Shown: positions 1 to 12,902 of the stretch, piece after piece
How the letters are laid out: each line of letters opens with the position of its first letter
Numbering within the stretch: position 1 is the stretch's first letter
From: Mantis religiosa
Lineage: Eukaryota > Arthropoda > Insecta > Mantodea > Mantidae
Reading direction: 5' to 3'
Assembly (NCBI GenBank): GCA_030765055.1
Contig: CM060953.1
Span: 103,242,355 to 103,306,354, forward strand
Length of the DNA: 64,000 nt
Notes under the pieces: generated by a model
What the model was told of the DNA's origin: nothing
The model's database searches: none
What the model saw: only the letters and a program-made list of their open reading frames with translations
Position numbers and translations under genes: made by a program

Positions 1-648
1 AAAATGTCAATTTTTATAATTTGGAACACTCCTACCAAAACGCAACTGGGACTATTAGAAATTTAGGGATACAAAGCATATTCAGATATTCTTCTTGAAT
101 TCTTTCTGTTTCACTATTTTTGGAACAGCTCACCATCTAGAGCGCACTTATCACTTAACTCTGCTCCCAGTTATCCCAAAATCAGAATTTTGTTGATATT
201 CTAAGGTACTTTAATTTATTTTACTCATTAAATACATGATGCATATTCATTAAAACTTTCACAGTCCTTCAGAACATAAAGAAGTATAAACTTTGCTCTT
301 ATTGAAACGGGAGTTCAAGAAAATTTTTATCTCAGATTGGACGAGATGATTGAAAATTCCTTAACCATTATTTACGCTTAAATCGTTAAACTGAAATCAA
401 TAAAATATTTTGGCTAAATTATGAACTAAGATGCAGTTCTATGCTTTTATTTGCGGCTAGTAATTTATCAATAATGCATACTATTTCCCATTGAGTTATT
501 TTTAAAGTTCACTTTTACTGACCTAAGTGAAATTTGGTAACCATAAAATACAATATATTTTATAGGCATTGGATTACAACAGATTTTAAGACCTGTTAAA
601 AAGTGTAGCAATTAGATATTTCGATAGGGTCTCCTTCAGATCACGGAA
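1..648. other. AT-rich non-coding DNA
   Basis: No coding region, RNA gene or clear repeat was recognised here. Composition is AT-rich and stop codons are frequent in all frames. Confidence 0.5.
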
Positions 649-664
649 TTTAATGATGACGATG

Positions 665-1222
<558 letters not shown>

Positions 1223-1354
1223 GTATCGCAATTGATTAATAAGTACGGCTAGAAGTGCCATCCTAGTTCAACCCTGATTACTCCTTCAGCAGTCTGAAGG
1301 TGCTTTACATTCATCAGCACCTTTCTAATTGGGATTCGATCTTATGGCACTGAT

Positions 1355-1575
1355 GTTCCCTGTTGTTATCCATGGTCTAGAGGTAAAATGCCAAGCTCTG
1401 ATTTCCGAAGTCGCGGGTTCAAATCCGGCTGAAGTTGATCGATACCTTTCGGGCTTAAGAGTTGTGTCATGACGTTCTTTGTAAGAGAAATAAATCCGAT
1501 GGTAAATTTACGCAGGTAAAAGAACCTGAAGCCTGATAAAGAGGGATATGAGCAAAATCATGTAGTTTTTCACTC
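1355..1575 (+). mobile_element. tRNA-derived SINE
   Basis: An internal RNA polymerase III promoter is visible: an A box reading TGGTCTAGAGG near 1374 and a B box reading GGTTCAAATCC near 1416, spaced as in a tRNA. The sequence downstream does not continue as a tRNA, so this is a SINE head and body and not a functional tRNA gene. The 3' boundary is approximate and no target duplication was identified. Confidence 0.6.
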
Positions 1576-3947
1576 CCAAAATAGAATGGGACAGTGAAAA
1601 TCATGTATCACTTGAACAGAGACCATAAATAAAAACTCTATTTCAATACTGGATGTTTCCTAACAATGCTACCTGTGCTGTGGTTAAAATAAGGTTTAAA
1701 ACGTGTTTTGCTGATTCTATATACCCAGCAAAGCTAATAGAAATCGTTGCGTGATGATTAGTATAATTGTACATGTTTAATACTTGTTCCGCTAAATGCA
1801 AAGATCTATCGAAAGCTTGTCATTTCAAGATAGCTGTGCAAGGTTAAGAGCATATTGATATACTTTACAAAAATCCTGTAAACTGCAGACTGTAAATAAA
1901 CTCACTGCAGATTACTCTCTTATTCCTACCTAATAAGTAACATTTCAAAGCATCATTTAAATACGGTCCAGAGATTCGATTTATTGCGACGTATTCCACT
2001 ACCGATTCAAATATTTTTATATGTCAGTGTCAGTTACTTACCCATTAGGATTAGGATTAGGACTTTCTCCATCATCCACATGTAATAGGGTATTCTAGTA
2101 AAAAGAAAATAAATTGTCTTATCTCAACATAAATACTCCACTGATTTCACATAGTAATTTTTCAGAAAAGGACCACGCGAGTGTGTGCATCATGAGTAGG
2201 CGTTTGCGAGCGCGCGCGCGTGTATGTGTGAATAGCATAACCACAAAATGAAAGATTTATAAATACATGCATTTCATATCTCAGTGAGACACTGTAAGTT
2301 TGTTAGACATGAGTATTACAAAAGACACGCAATTTCAAACTACGGAAGATTCTTCTATTAGTTTTTAATTTTCTCAGAATGGAGTCACATGGTTTTGTCA
2401 CTTAAACAATTGAAGATTGGTATGTGAACAGTTTTATTTGGTTTTCATTTTGTTCATAAAATCAGTTTAATTTAGTTTCAATTGAGACTGTACATTGTGA
2501 AACATTACTATTGAAGGAATGATCACACTGCTATGAATACTTGACTTCGTGGAGTTGAAACAGTTAAAGGGAGCCACGTGACTGTGAATCATCATATTGC
2601 TAGCTCCTGTGGATGAATAAGCACAATGCTGCGCTTGTGCTAAAGCAGAGTTCGTCAAACAAGGTATATGGTATCAACATTTAAAAACCATTTATAATTT
2701 AAATTTAAGATGAATTTCACAGTTAGGTTATTGTTGTGACACAAGAGAACTATGTATGTGTTCCTTGGAAGTTTCTGCACTAGGGCAATAAATTGAGGAT
2801 ATCTGTGGTTAATAAATTCTTTAAAAAATATCTTTGTGATAACTTCTTTGCCAGATGAAGTGATTCAACGGGGCCAAAACCTTTATGAAAATAGGTAGTT
2901 TAGAAAGCCATAAGCATGATTACTTTTCCTGGAGATTTGAACCACGCGTTGAAATAATGTATCATAATAAGAGGAGAGATTACAAAAAATACCCTATAAG
3001 TCAAAGACTTATGATCCATCTTTAGCTCAGCTAAGGAAATTACAATCAATTACTAAACAGTGGTTTAATTTACGTTGCTCCATGATTGTCCCAAATCCTT
3101 ATACCCTAGTGTGTGGTCCACGTTTCAGTACGGAAAACTGTCGTGAATGTTGCTGTGGTTTTCATCTCCATTTGTGCTGATTTGTATTGCAGTGGCACAT
3201 GTGTGTAGATTGCTGAAGCCATCGACTACTGCTTTCACTGATTGTCACACGCACTGTCATATTATACCTTGTCGATTTTCTCTTTTCCGATGTGAAGCAT
3301 GCCTGAAAATAGATTAACACTTTGTTAGTTGTGGAAATAATGTATTTACATCACGAGTTTAAATGTTTGCAAATGATTTCTTAAAGATGCCATTAATACT
3401 TTGTCTTATAATTAGCTTACACACCTTGATATTTTCTATTGTTTTCACCACAGATCAAAAATGAGCTGCCAAAGTGTACAATAAACAACTAAAATAGACT
3501 ATACTGAGAAGCAGTACATTATGGTTCTATATTTACTGGCTTTCATATTCAAACACACAATCCATATTTGTGTAAGATCATGTATTACATTTTTCATGGA
3601 ACTTTAAAGTTTTAAACAAAATGTAAACTGGCATAAAAATGAAAATGTTTCTGGAAATGCAATGTGTTTTCAGCTCATGGTTTGCTCATGACATCTAACG
3701 GTTTTTTAAACATTTTATGGAGTCACGTCCTGACATATACTAAATTTTTCATCTAAGAAAAAGAATACTCAGGATCAACTGGAGCAAACATAAATCTTCT
3801 AACTTTTGTGAAGTCCATTTCTGCTCCAATGGAATTCAGCTTGCGGAATTTTTGAAATGTTGGTCAGCATCAGAATTTGTGGAAGCACTATTACTACGTT
3901 TTCCTAACTAACGCAACCTCAGCAGTTGTTCAAACTTGGCACTGAAC
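1576..3947. other. Non-coding stretch without recognised genes
   Basis: No ORF with recognisable protein similarity was seen. A short alternating purine-pyrimidine run (GAGCGCGCGCGCGTGT and following TG steps) lies near 2209-2228. The rest is AT-rich intergenic or intronic DNA. Confidence 0.4.
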
Positions 3948-4500
3948 CGAGCGGAATGGCTCAGGCGGTTTCCTCTGTAGCCCGCATTCGGGAGATCTAG
4001 GTTCGATTCCCGTGGTCTACCTATCTTATCCATGGTTTTTTGGGGGTTTTCCCGGTTACCAGGCGAATGCCGGTTAATTACGTCCTCGGTTTACCTGTCC
4101 CTCCATTTCATTTCCATTATCGTTTCATATCATCTCCTCTCTTGTGGTCTCTCTCAAGGTGGAAGTGTCAGTAGGAGATTCCGCGCTGTATGGCAGGACG
4201 ATATGCTCCTGGGAAATACTTCCTCCTCCGGTAGGACGTTCTCCGGTATGCGGGCCAGCCTGGTGGGCCGTTTCAGGACCACTGTGGGTGCGATACCGGT
4301 TGTACTGACTAGCCGGGAAGTATAAAACTGGTCAATTTTAGGGACTCTCTGTCTCTCTGTACTATTGTGACTCCTTTGGGTCAGCCGCCTTCTGTCTCCT
4401 CTCACCTCATCCTTCCTTCCGGGATGTCCCACTTGGGGCATAGACATAACAGATCAAGTCTGGTTGCAGAGCCGAATCCCCTCCTAAGCATAATCCAATC
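3948..4500 (+). mobile_element. tRNA-derived SINE with long GC-richer body
   Basis: The head reads like a tRNA with an A-box-like ATGGCTCAGGCGG near 3956 and a perfect B box GGTTCGATTCC near 4001. The body that follows is more GC-rich than its surroundings and contains GGTTTTTTGGGGGTTTTCCC and a polypyrimidine stretch, a pattern common in insect SINE bodies. The ORFs of about 97 codons inside it on both strands are repeat shadows without protein similarity. The 3' limit is estimated from the return to AT-rich sequence. Confidence 0.6.
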
Positions 4501-6375
4501 CAAATCTTTGCACTGCGTCATCAATTTTCAATGACTTCACCAAAAGTGGTCTTTATAACTGGCAGGTCACCACCAGGAAGTCGAACTAGGCCGTAATGAA
4601 GATTAAGATAGTTCTCTGTTCCCGAGATCCGAGTTGTTACTGTTCTGCTAAATTTAAAGATGCTTCTCTCCAAAGCAGTGACCACCTTAGTTATACCCGA
4701 AAATGTTGAAGCGGAGTAAACTTCTGCTGAAATCCATATTTCATCTCGTTAAGATATGTTGGTGGGTCAGATGTACATCTGATATCTTTAACTCTCTGAA
4801 TCCATGATGGGATTTTCACAAAGATGTTCATGATGCTAGAAACCAATTGGTTGACATTTGCTATAATTAGCAGGCTATATGAATCATGTTTGGAAATAAC
4901 GCTGCTGAAATTGTTTGAGCCTTTCTTATGTAGGTACTGGGTGTGAGATGGAAAGCATCTCATTATCGCATTAAGTTTCTTCAGGCCACAATAACCGTGA
5001 GATAGTTGAATTGTTAGCTATTTCCAGACTCTCTGTTATAAAAGGAATGCTTTCAGTGGGCCACCTTCTAAATACGTCATTGTCAATAAAGTGAGACATA
5101 GGAGCAGTTGACTCTTCTATTGAAATCTAGATCTTATTGTTTGTTTTTTATTTCATCTTTAATGATCTTTATTAGTTCCTAAAATTTAAGTAAAATTTTC
5201 GCGAAGTTCGCTTATCTAATGGACGCAGATTCCTACTTATACTTCTCCAAATGCTGTCGTTATGTAAGATTCTGTAGTTCCCAAAAAGGAATCCGGCATC
5301 AATATAAGTAAAATCAATCAAGATTCAAAATCAGTTTCTTTAAAGTGTAACAAACCCACCACAACTGAGGTGTTTTAGTGCGTCTTCTAATATGATTATT
5401 GTGTGAGAAATGATGCAATACATGCAGAAAACAATAATTTCCTAGAAGTCTGGTTTTAAATTGGAATACTGCCAGTTCTTCCAAACGTTCTTATAGAGAA
5501 ACGAACTCGTCGTAGGATTCTACACAGAATATTTATCTTATATCGCCTTTATGTTTCTTTTTCTCGTTTTTTACCTTTTATAAAGATCATATCAAGTTTG
5601 AATTTATTTCCAAGGAAACATATATAGGATATGAAATGAACACTTTTTACTTTACCTTTTGTCTGATTTATAGCTTGTACATCGGTAAACCCCATTATTC
5701 TCTGATGTAAACATACCTGTAGAAATAAATTAATGCTTAATGATTTAAATTAATGATTTTTCCTCTTGTTATGTCCTTCTTTCCTAAGATGCTGCAGACG
5801 AGCTGCATTGTTAATGAGCAGCGATGTACCTGTTGTAAACAATGAGTTATGACAGAAACATATTACCCGTTTCATTTTCGATTTTTTGTTTGTAATTATA
5901 TTGTCCACTAGCAGAGCACAGTTATTAATAAAAATGTGTATGTAAATTCCACCTTGCTTAACATTAAAATACATTTCTAAGGTGCGTTTCTCTGAAATTG
6001 CCATATACATTGTTTTGATTTTATTGCTAATTAAACAATTATGAGTGACAAATTAGTTAATATAATAAATTAATAGTTATTTTAATAATCATTATTGTTT
6101 CCGATTATTATTGATTAATTAATGAAGTTATTAGCTTTAAATGTCTAACAAGTCAACTCTACCGAAAATGTATGTGTTTCATGTGAAAGACGTCATCAAA
6201 CAGCAAGAAATCGGTGGAAGGTTTTCGTTTATTCTAGTAATTACCTGTTCATATAGTTCATGAATACTTTGTTCTCTAGTTGAAACATTCATTCAAAATT
6301 TGTACGCATTGTGAAACATTAATTTTAATATTATAAGTTCTTTCTCCAGAAGTATTTGTAAATAGTAGAGAATGG
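4501..6375. other. Non-coding stretch without recognised genes
   Basis: Only short ORFs without recognisable domains are present. Nothing further could be supported. Confidence 0.4.
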
Positions 6376-6725
6376 AAATAATGTGGCCTACACACAGCCA
6401 GTGTGAAAGAATAATTAATTTTCATTAAATACCTAATAGTGGTCTGAACTATAAACGCCGGGCCTCTAAGTACGTAGAGCATAGTAAGTTGCCATTAAGG
6501 TAGTTGTCTCACGTGTTTATGAGAACTTGTCATTTAGCGGGTGAAAAGACGAATCAGTTGGAGAATTTAAGTCATGCTGGCATGTTGGCCATGGTAGTTC
6601 AATGTTAAGAGCAGCCGGACAGAGCCGGAAGATCCATGGTTCAAATCCCAGCTATGGCATTGAATTTTTCAGTCCGATTCTACATTTACACACTTGGGTC
6701 TACACGGCTGTGTGAAAGAACAATT
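6376..6725 (+). mobile_element. Dispersed repeat with internal tRNA-like unit, copy 1
   Basis: A B box GGTTCAAATCC lies at 6639-6649, preceded by an A-box-like segment near 6590-6607 (AATGTTAAGAGCAGCCGG). This is paralogous to 39420-39690: the match includes the tRNA-like part, the block after it (CATTGAATTTTTCA), the terminal CACGGCTGTGTGAAAGAAC block and also about 120 bp upstream (AGCATAGTAAGTT). An extra copy of the terminal block lies near 6390-6430, about 40 bp before the head. The repeat unit is therefore larger than the tRNA-derived part alone. Confidence 0.6.
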
Positions 6726-7305
6726 AGTTTCCGTAAATAAAGAATATTTAAAACCTATGCGGTCATCTTGTTCCTTATATCACGTCGCTTACTGTTTAAT
6801 TCTAGGACGAAAACTTCTGACGCTGGCATTACAACATTTTAAAACAGTAGAAAGTACGATTTTTGTTATTAACTTAATGATTTATATAAACGGTTTACAA
6901 AAATAAATTCTTAAACCTTCCAAAAAGCGATTTGTTTTCTGTGAAACAAATCACTGAGCAGTAGTGATGCCTTACACTATCGTTTGTGGCTCATGGTTTC
7001 AAATCTCAGGTTACTTTGTTATTTTCTTCAGCTGCCAAGTAGGTATCGGATTATGTATTCAGAAAGTTGCAATGAATTTTGCTGGCCGAGTAGACACGTA
7101 TTACAGTAATGTTATTCCACTTATTTTGCTGCCACCATGTAATAAGGCCTAGAACTTTTATTCATATTAAAAGTGTGCCTATAGATTAACACAGTTGAAT
7201 AAGGAAGCAGCTAAGTCTATTCAAGGAAGAAGAGCTAATTTCGAAGCGTTAGTGTATATCGACAACTCAAACGAAGAAGGAAAAGGAAGTATTATTGGTG
7301 GCTTG
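6726..7305. other. Non-coding stretch without recognised genes
   Basis: Two ORFs of 62-70 codons are present, neither with recognisable similarity. Nothing else was identified. Confidence 0.35.
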
Positions 7306-7350
7306 CGTCGTCGTTGTCGTCGTCTTCGTCGTCGTCGTCGTCGCGTCGCT
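7306..7350. repeat. (CGT)n imperfect microsatellite
   Basis: A short run of CGT units with a few TGT and CTT variants. The Arg-rich or Ser-rich ORFs through it reflect the repeat. Confidence 0.85.
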
Positions 7351-7559
7351 GCTGGAGGACCGAGGAACAGCCAGAGTGGTGGAATGGAATATGCATGTGG
7401 CAGGATGGCGTTGAAATTAAGGTAGGGGAAAGTATGGGGGTAGCGTATTGCTCCTCAACGGCTACGGACTCGGGTGCAACGCCTCTCGTGCCCCGCTGGT
7501 GGATTAGTTAATGAACTAGAAAATTTGAAATTTAAATATCCAGGCAAAAAGCTGGGTGG

Positions 7560-9204
7560 GTGGAATTTTGTTAAGGCTGATGTAAGAGCCCTGTGATTAC
7601 TGATAGTGCCCGCAAGCCATGCGAAGAAGCCGGTATTGCTTTAGGCGACGTTCACGGGTTAAATAGTCTCCAAGAGATCTATCTAGAGAGCTCTGAAGGA
7701 GTAGTAATTTGTCGTAGAATTTAGTAACCCGGCGCCTAATTTCATCTTCCACGTAGTGGAGAGATAAGGCTTCGTGGAGTAGTCTCACGGGAAAACTTTT
7801 GCATACAAAATAGATAACCCGAAGGCACCTATTGCGTACAGTTGGATCAGCAGCAGATCAGAACCTACGGCCCTGCTCCAGAGCTCACACGTGAAAAGCA
7901 TGATAGGGAGGACTAGAGCCTTAAAGAGACGCAGCTTCAGGGGAACGAGCTTCACGACCTCCGCACAGCGTTTAGCGAAGCCAGGGCACGATCGAGGCGA
8001 AAGCTCCCAAATGTGCTCCGGAAAAGTTAGGCTCCTATCCAGTTTCACTCCCAAGTATTTAATAGAATTTTCCCACATAATCCTTCGCCAAGAGTGGGCA
8101 AGTTGGGCAAGTTGGCGAGAAAGCGGCGCTTGGTAAACATGATGGCTTGACTTTGTTCCGTGTTAATAGACAATCGCCAAAGTCTGCACTATTCTTGACG
8201 AAGGCACAGGTGTGGTTGAATGGTGATAGAAGGCTCTACGGAAATGTTTGTGCAAAATAACAGCACGTCGTCAAAATATTGTCCTATATGGATGTGCTGT
8301 TCAGTGGGAAGGTCAGCCACGTATACACTGTAAAGCGGCGGATATAGTACAGAACCTTCGGTAACTCTACGTCTGATGGACCTTCGTGAAGATAACTTTC
8401 CCGTTACAGTAACTGTGAAAGATCTGTATATAAGGAAAGAGTGTAGGAAATGTGTAATGAGAGTAGATAGCTCCATATTGATGAGTTTGTAAAGGAGACC
8501 CGCATGCCAGATCGTAGAGAAGGCATTCTCGACTTCCAGAGACACTGCCGCGGTGTGTGCCTGGTCCTGGGATCCCAAACCTGCAGCCTCCACCACGCGC
8601 AGCAACTGCTGTGAAGTAGAGTGCCCAGGACGAAAACCAAACTGATGAGAAGGGATGGCTTAAATGTCTCCCAGCAGAGGAGACAAGCGGGCTAAGAATA
8701 GCCTCTTGAATGCTTTGGAACGGGCCTTTCTCAGGCATATCACTAGAGTCTCCTTCCACTTACGCGGAAAGTGACACAGTGAGACACATGCTGAAGACAC
8801 CTATGAGAAAGAGTACGGTACTGAAAAGGTGGCAGAGCATGATAGGCGCTAACTCGTCAGATCTCGCCACCTTTTTGGGGGCTGAGACGGCGGAGTACGC
8901 CCTGGAGATCACTAGGTCTTATAATTGGGAGTCAATCCACCTCAGCAGGGAGGCACCGAAAATATCGGCGAACCTCCTGCCTGACGAGGTAGGAGAAGTC
9001 TATGTTATGGGGATCATCTCTAGATGTCATGGTCCTCTCGAGGTGGTAGGCAAACACGCTTGCTTTGCCACGCCTTGGGTGCCTTGGAGAGGGGAAAATG
9101 GTAGTCTGTGTGCGGTTCCGAAGTTATTTAAGGACCTTCCACATTTCTCCATCCTCGAGGTTCATGATGTTCTTTTAATTGGATGGCAACGAACTAAAGT
9201 ATGA
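7560..9204 (-). pseudogene. Jockey-like LINE reverse transcriptase, decayed
   Basis: Reading the minus strand from 9204 downward, successive frames give a non-LTR reverse transcriptase in the expected order: a block matching the K-x-PG-x-D region as LSPKKVARSDELAP, then SHQFGFRPGHSTSQQL (RT motif around 8640), VENAFSTIWHAGLLYKL (motif A), RRVTEGSVLYPPLYSVYVAD (motif B) and QYFDDVLLF, where the catalytic box reads YFDD and not the usual YADD. Further down come an IKYLGVKLDRSLTF thumb segment and RLLHEALSLHYVEDEIRRR near 7750. Several frameshifts and stops separate these, so it is not functional. The C-terminal block closely resembles 34290-34348, so both belong to one family. No 5' endonuclease domain was recognised. 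Confidence 0.8.
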
Positions 9205-10480
9205 AGGAAGGTAACTATATAACTGAAGCTAACTGGGAGCAACTTATTCAAGCAGAGGTATAGTTAACGAATTTGCTACCCACATTTGACAGAATGTGAA
9301 AGATATCACATTATAAACCCGAAGAAGAAGTTCACTCGTGAGGTATTTTGTTGTTGCTGCCGTTTCTAATACCTATCTCATTCTTCGGTGAATCTGCTCA
9401 TAATTGCTCCGGTTGTGTACTTAATATTTTTTTCCTCAGAGTATGCGTGGGCTGTTATGAGGGTGAGCAACATCAGTTACAAATAAAAAGTTCAACTATT
9501 AACAGTGAAAAAATATAATCCAGTAAAATATTAATACAGTTTATTGAAACACCTGTTAAATATGCTAATACATTTAATGAAGGCTAATAATTGAGCTGTT
9601 TAAAGCAAACTATTGAACATAAACAGTAAAACTGTTTCTGAATCTTAGCACGAGAAACTGTAACTATTGAACTATTGCACATGTTAACGTTTCACGGGTG
9701 TTTAAAAATAGAAAACCATTTCCGCAATAATAATGAGAAGTTGCCGTGAATCGCTGAAGTATTAAGGGATGGCTTCTTGTTGGCAGGATTGGCGATTCTG
9801 GACAACAGTAAAACAGTTTTGTAAGGCACGAAAGTCACAAGAAGTCACGAACTTATAGAAAGATACCCTCTGTAACCATTTAAAGTCTAACGCACTATAT
9901 TTCTCTCCACCAACATTCCTAATTAGGTTGATAAATTTGAAGCTGCTCTTTCACCTGTGAAACACAATATTTCATTGGGTGGCCGGTTAAATTCTAACAA
10001 TTACATTCACATTCCAACTTTCAAAATACTGCCTTATCTTTGTTTCACGCAAGCTTGCCCCGTATCTCTTAACGGTCACGTAACTCATTGGCTGCTGTTA
10101 AGGTGTTAGACTGTTGTGCGGTAAAAATTAGTTCGTTATTTAACATGGCGATATATCTTTATATGTTGGAAGAGAATTGTCAAATTTATATTTTCATAAC
10201 TGAAATAAATATATTACGCCACAGAGTACATTTATCTTAAATGCATGTTAATTCTTAAACGAAGTAAAGGGGAGGTTCCTTTGCTTTCAAGCCCGCCTTT
10301 CAGATGACACGCTAGCATGTGCTTTAGCGGTAGTGGTGACATATTTGTTTATATGACTTTTATCACTGACCTTGTTTTGAACTGGATTTGCCATATATTG
10401 CCATTCGAAGGTGTGCTGTGCCGAGTACGAGAGATAAACTACTTTACTAATCGTTTATTGCGCGTGTACTTATTATAGGT
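9205..10480. other. Non-coding stretch without recognised genes
   Basis: AT-rich sequence with no supported gene, RNA or repeat. Confidence 0.35.
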
Positions 10481-10487
10481 ATGCATA

Positions 10488-11030
10488 ATGACAGAGTTTA
10501 CCGCCAGTTTTTCACAGAAGCATCGAAAGGGTAACCCTTTACAAAGCGGCGAGAAAACAATTGTGATACATGTGTTTACTGCACTTACAGAGAAGAATCC
10601 GTCATTGTCAGTGAGAGAAGTCGAACAGCTGTGCTCTGAACTTACAGGTGTGAGTGTTAGATCCGTAGGAACATCGCGACGTGAAATTGAGAAAAATAGG
10701 GAAAACTTACCACTCCAGACAAAAGCAGGAATAAACAAAAGCGCGTGCTCGGAGAATGTCAGGAGTTCGTGAAAAGTGCTGTGCGTCGTCATGTGCACAG
10801 TTTTCTCTTTAGCAAAGAAGAAGCTCTGTAACATAAATAAAATTTTGTCTGCTGTAAATGAGGATGCAAATTTACCAAATTTCAGGAGAGCTAGTCTGTA
10901 CAGATTGCTTATACAGCTGGGGTTTGTTAATGAGAAAAGGGGCAAGAAAAATGTGCTAAGAGACAGCGGCGATATTGCTGTGTGGCGAAGACTTATTTAA
11001 GGACAATCAGACTGTACCGAGATACAAATC

Positions 11031-11081
<51 letters not shown>

Positions 11082-11200
11082 AATTGACTAAACATGGGTG
11101 AATGAAGGACACACGACTAGTAAAGTATGGCGTGACACGACTTTTAAGACTGAAAGACAAGCACTTTTGCGAGGTATGTGTGCAGATTAAAAAGAAAAAG
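10488..11200 (+). pseudogene. Transposase-like fossil (N-terminal helix-turn-helix and start of DDE region)
   Basis: An open segment (10488-10772) begins with a region containing QSGEKTIVIHVFTALTEKNP and VREVEQLCSELTGVSVRSV, which looks like the N-terminal DNA-binding part of an insect transposase-like family. A second segment (about 10780-10995) in another frame contains NFRRASLYRLLIQLGFVNEK, a winged-helix-like block. After a 46-A tract, TWVNEGHTTSKVWRDTT follows near 11090, which resembles the first catalytic strand region of DDE-type proteins of this family. Frameshifts and the A-tract break the gene. The family name is not certain. A shorter relative of the first block lies at 17940-18010. 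Confidence 0.5.
11033..11078. repeat. Poly(A) tract, 46 A
   Basis: A pure A run sits in the middle of the transposase-like fossil and replaces the sequence expected between the winged-helix block and the DDE-like block. Confidence 0.95.
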
Positions 11201-11204
11201 AAAA

Positions 11205-11939
11205 AATAAATCAGTGGAAAAGGCCGAAGGCTGAGTTCAGTTCCATTATAAACTTGTATTTTTGCATACCTTCGTATCCTTATTTGTATGATTTTATCTA
11301 TCTTCCCGGCAATTATTATGACGTTTACTGCAGATTTAAATCTGACGGGAAGGCCCAGCCTATGGCCTACGGCGCGAAAGCATTAGCCAGTTAGAGTAAG
11401 GGGGAAGGTAGTTGCACGCGGAGTGATACATGTCAGCGGGGCAAGGTTATATGAAACAGATTATAGGTGAGTTCTGCACGTCCTGAACTTTGAGCTAACA
11501 AAATTCTTGCCGAAATAATTCACTTAACTCCTATGTTATTATGTTGACACCAGTTCTCTTTTCCTCAATAAGGAACTTCTTTCTCCAACAAATCGGTTAA
11601 ATTTTGCTTCTGTCATCAATATTCACAAATGGAAGCTGTTCATTGTAATGCTTTTTCTGTCTTTTCTTCACTTATTCATTATTAATCTTCTTTCAATAAT
11701 TCGGCAAAAGATCTTGCTGTTTGGATTTATTAGCAAACAAACGAGCACATGCTATACTTCAATCGATATGGCGTTTATTTGAAAATAATACTGATCATGG
11801 AAACAAACATTATATTAAGCATTTTTAAAGTTGGCTATCCATTTTGACCTACACTGAGCTGTCAACGAGTAACAAGTGGATACGATTACAATCACATGCC
11901 CATTGTTGATAGACCAAACCTAATATTTAATTTTTTTTC
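11205..11939. other. Non-coding stretch without recognised genes
   Basis: No supported gene or repeat. A short ORF-free region follows the transposase fossil. Confidence 0.35.
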
Positions 11940-12236
11940 TCCCTTCCTTACCAATGCTGGTGCTAGGAGTGGGTCGGGTTCCCTCAGAGCAAGGGAGCCG
12001 AAGCACTTGACCTGAGATACAAGGGTTGAGGGGTCGGCCTAACGCCTGGCATGATGAAGATATGAATCATGGAGCATTTGTTGGAATGATGAGGGGGGGG
12101 GGGGCGTAGGACCCGGAGGTCTCACCCCAGCGCCAGGATGTCCACCACAAATCACACTTTGCGATCGTCTTGGATGGAACCCGGAACGCCTAGGTGAAAG
12201 CCAAGCGGTCTAACCTCTCAGCCATACCTAATATTT
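11940..12236 (-). mobile_element. tRNA-derived SINE (minus strand)
   Basis: On the minus strand the head begins near 12230 with an A box reading TGGCTGAGAGG, followed at tRNA-like distance by GGGTTCCATCC, which is a slightly altered B box near 12165. The body continues to about 11940 and contains GGTGGACATCCTGGCGCTGG and a G-run (minus-strand C-run) near 12092-12104. The head resembles a type II (long variable arm) tRNA. The boundary on the body side is approximate. Confidence 0.65.
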
Positions 12237-12429
12237 AATACAAGTATTAAATAAATAACAGGTTCTCGGAAATAGAAAATATTTGCCTCGTATTATCAGT
12301 CACTTGTATTATTTAACCATCTGCCATCGTTATATATGTTAGGTTATGCAATGGAAGGCAACAACACACCAACTGTGATCTATATATAGTGATTACTACT
12401 CACAGGAGAAGCGGATGAAGTGAGGGACT

Positions 12430-12790
12430 TACAGGAGGAAACAGGCCACAAAGAAGCTCCAAAATCTCTAACAGTTCCAGGCTCGAATTTCAGGCATCTA
12501 AACAATAAACGATCCATCTACCAAGCAATCCTTTGGTGTGCTTGGTGAGTTCTATTTGATTTGAGCAAGCATCCATTGCATTTGTTGGCAGGAAGCCTAG
12601 AAACACAGTTGAAACAATGAAAGGGAAATGACAGAGAATTGTAGCAAGCATCCTCAATTACCATTCGCTTAACTATCAGGAAAGGCCAGAAAGGCAAAGT
12701 AAGAGAGGGTTCTTCACAAGAATCGAGCCCGGAACCTCCCGAATGCAAGCTGTACTCATTACAGCGAAGCCATCTCCACCATCTCACCCT
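12430..12790 (-). mobile_element. tRNA-derived SINE-like repeat (minus strand)
   Basis: Reading the minus strand from about 12790, GAGATGGCTTCGCTGTAATG acts as a degenerate A-box region and GGGCTCGATTC as a B-box-like segment near 12725. The downstream body includes CTTTCCTGATAGTTAAGCG. Divergence is considerable, so this is a probable rather than certain SINE. Confidence 0.45.
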
Positions 12791-12822
12791 TACATTAGGA
12801 TGTCATATCATATGTGAATGAT

Positions 12823-12823
<1 letters not shown>

Positions 12824-12878
<55 letters not shown>

Positions 12879-12902
12879 ACACGCGCGCGCGTACACAGAC
12901 AC
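12824..12902. repeat. (CA)n microsatellite
   Basis: A CA run of about 50 bp is followed by a GCGCGCGC block and further CA units. The poly-His-Thr ORF is a repeat shadow. Confidence 0.95.

Noticed and set aside
1370..1430. Functional tRNA genes at the A/B box pairs (also near 3956, 6600, 12200, 39546, 46925)
   Set aside because: The 3' acceptor strand and cloverleaf do not close and each head is followed by a SINE-type body.
10439..10945. 168-codon minus-strand ORF
   Set aside because: It lies antisense to the transposase-like fossil and shows no domain of its own.
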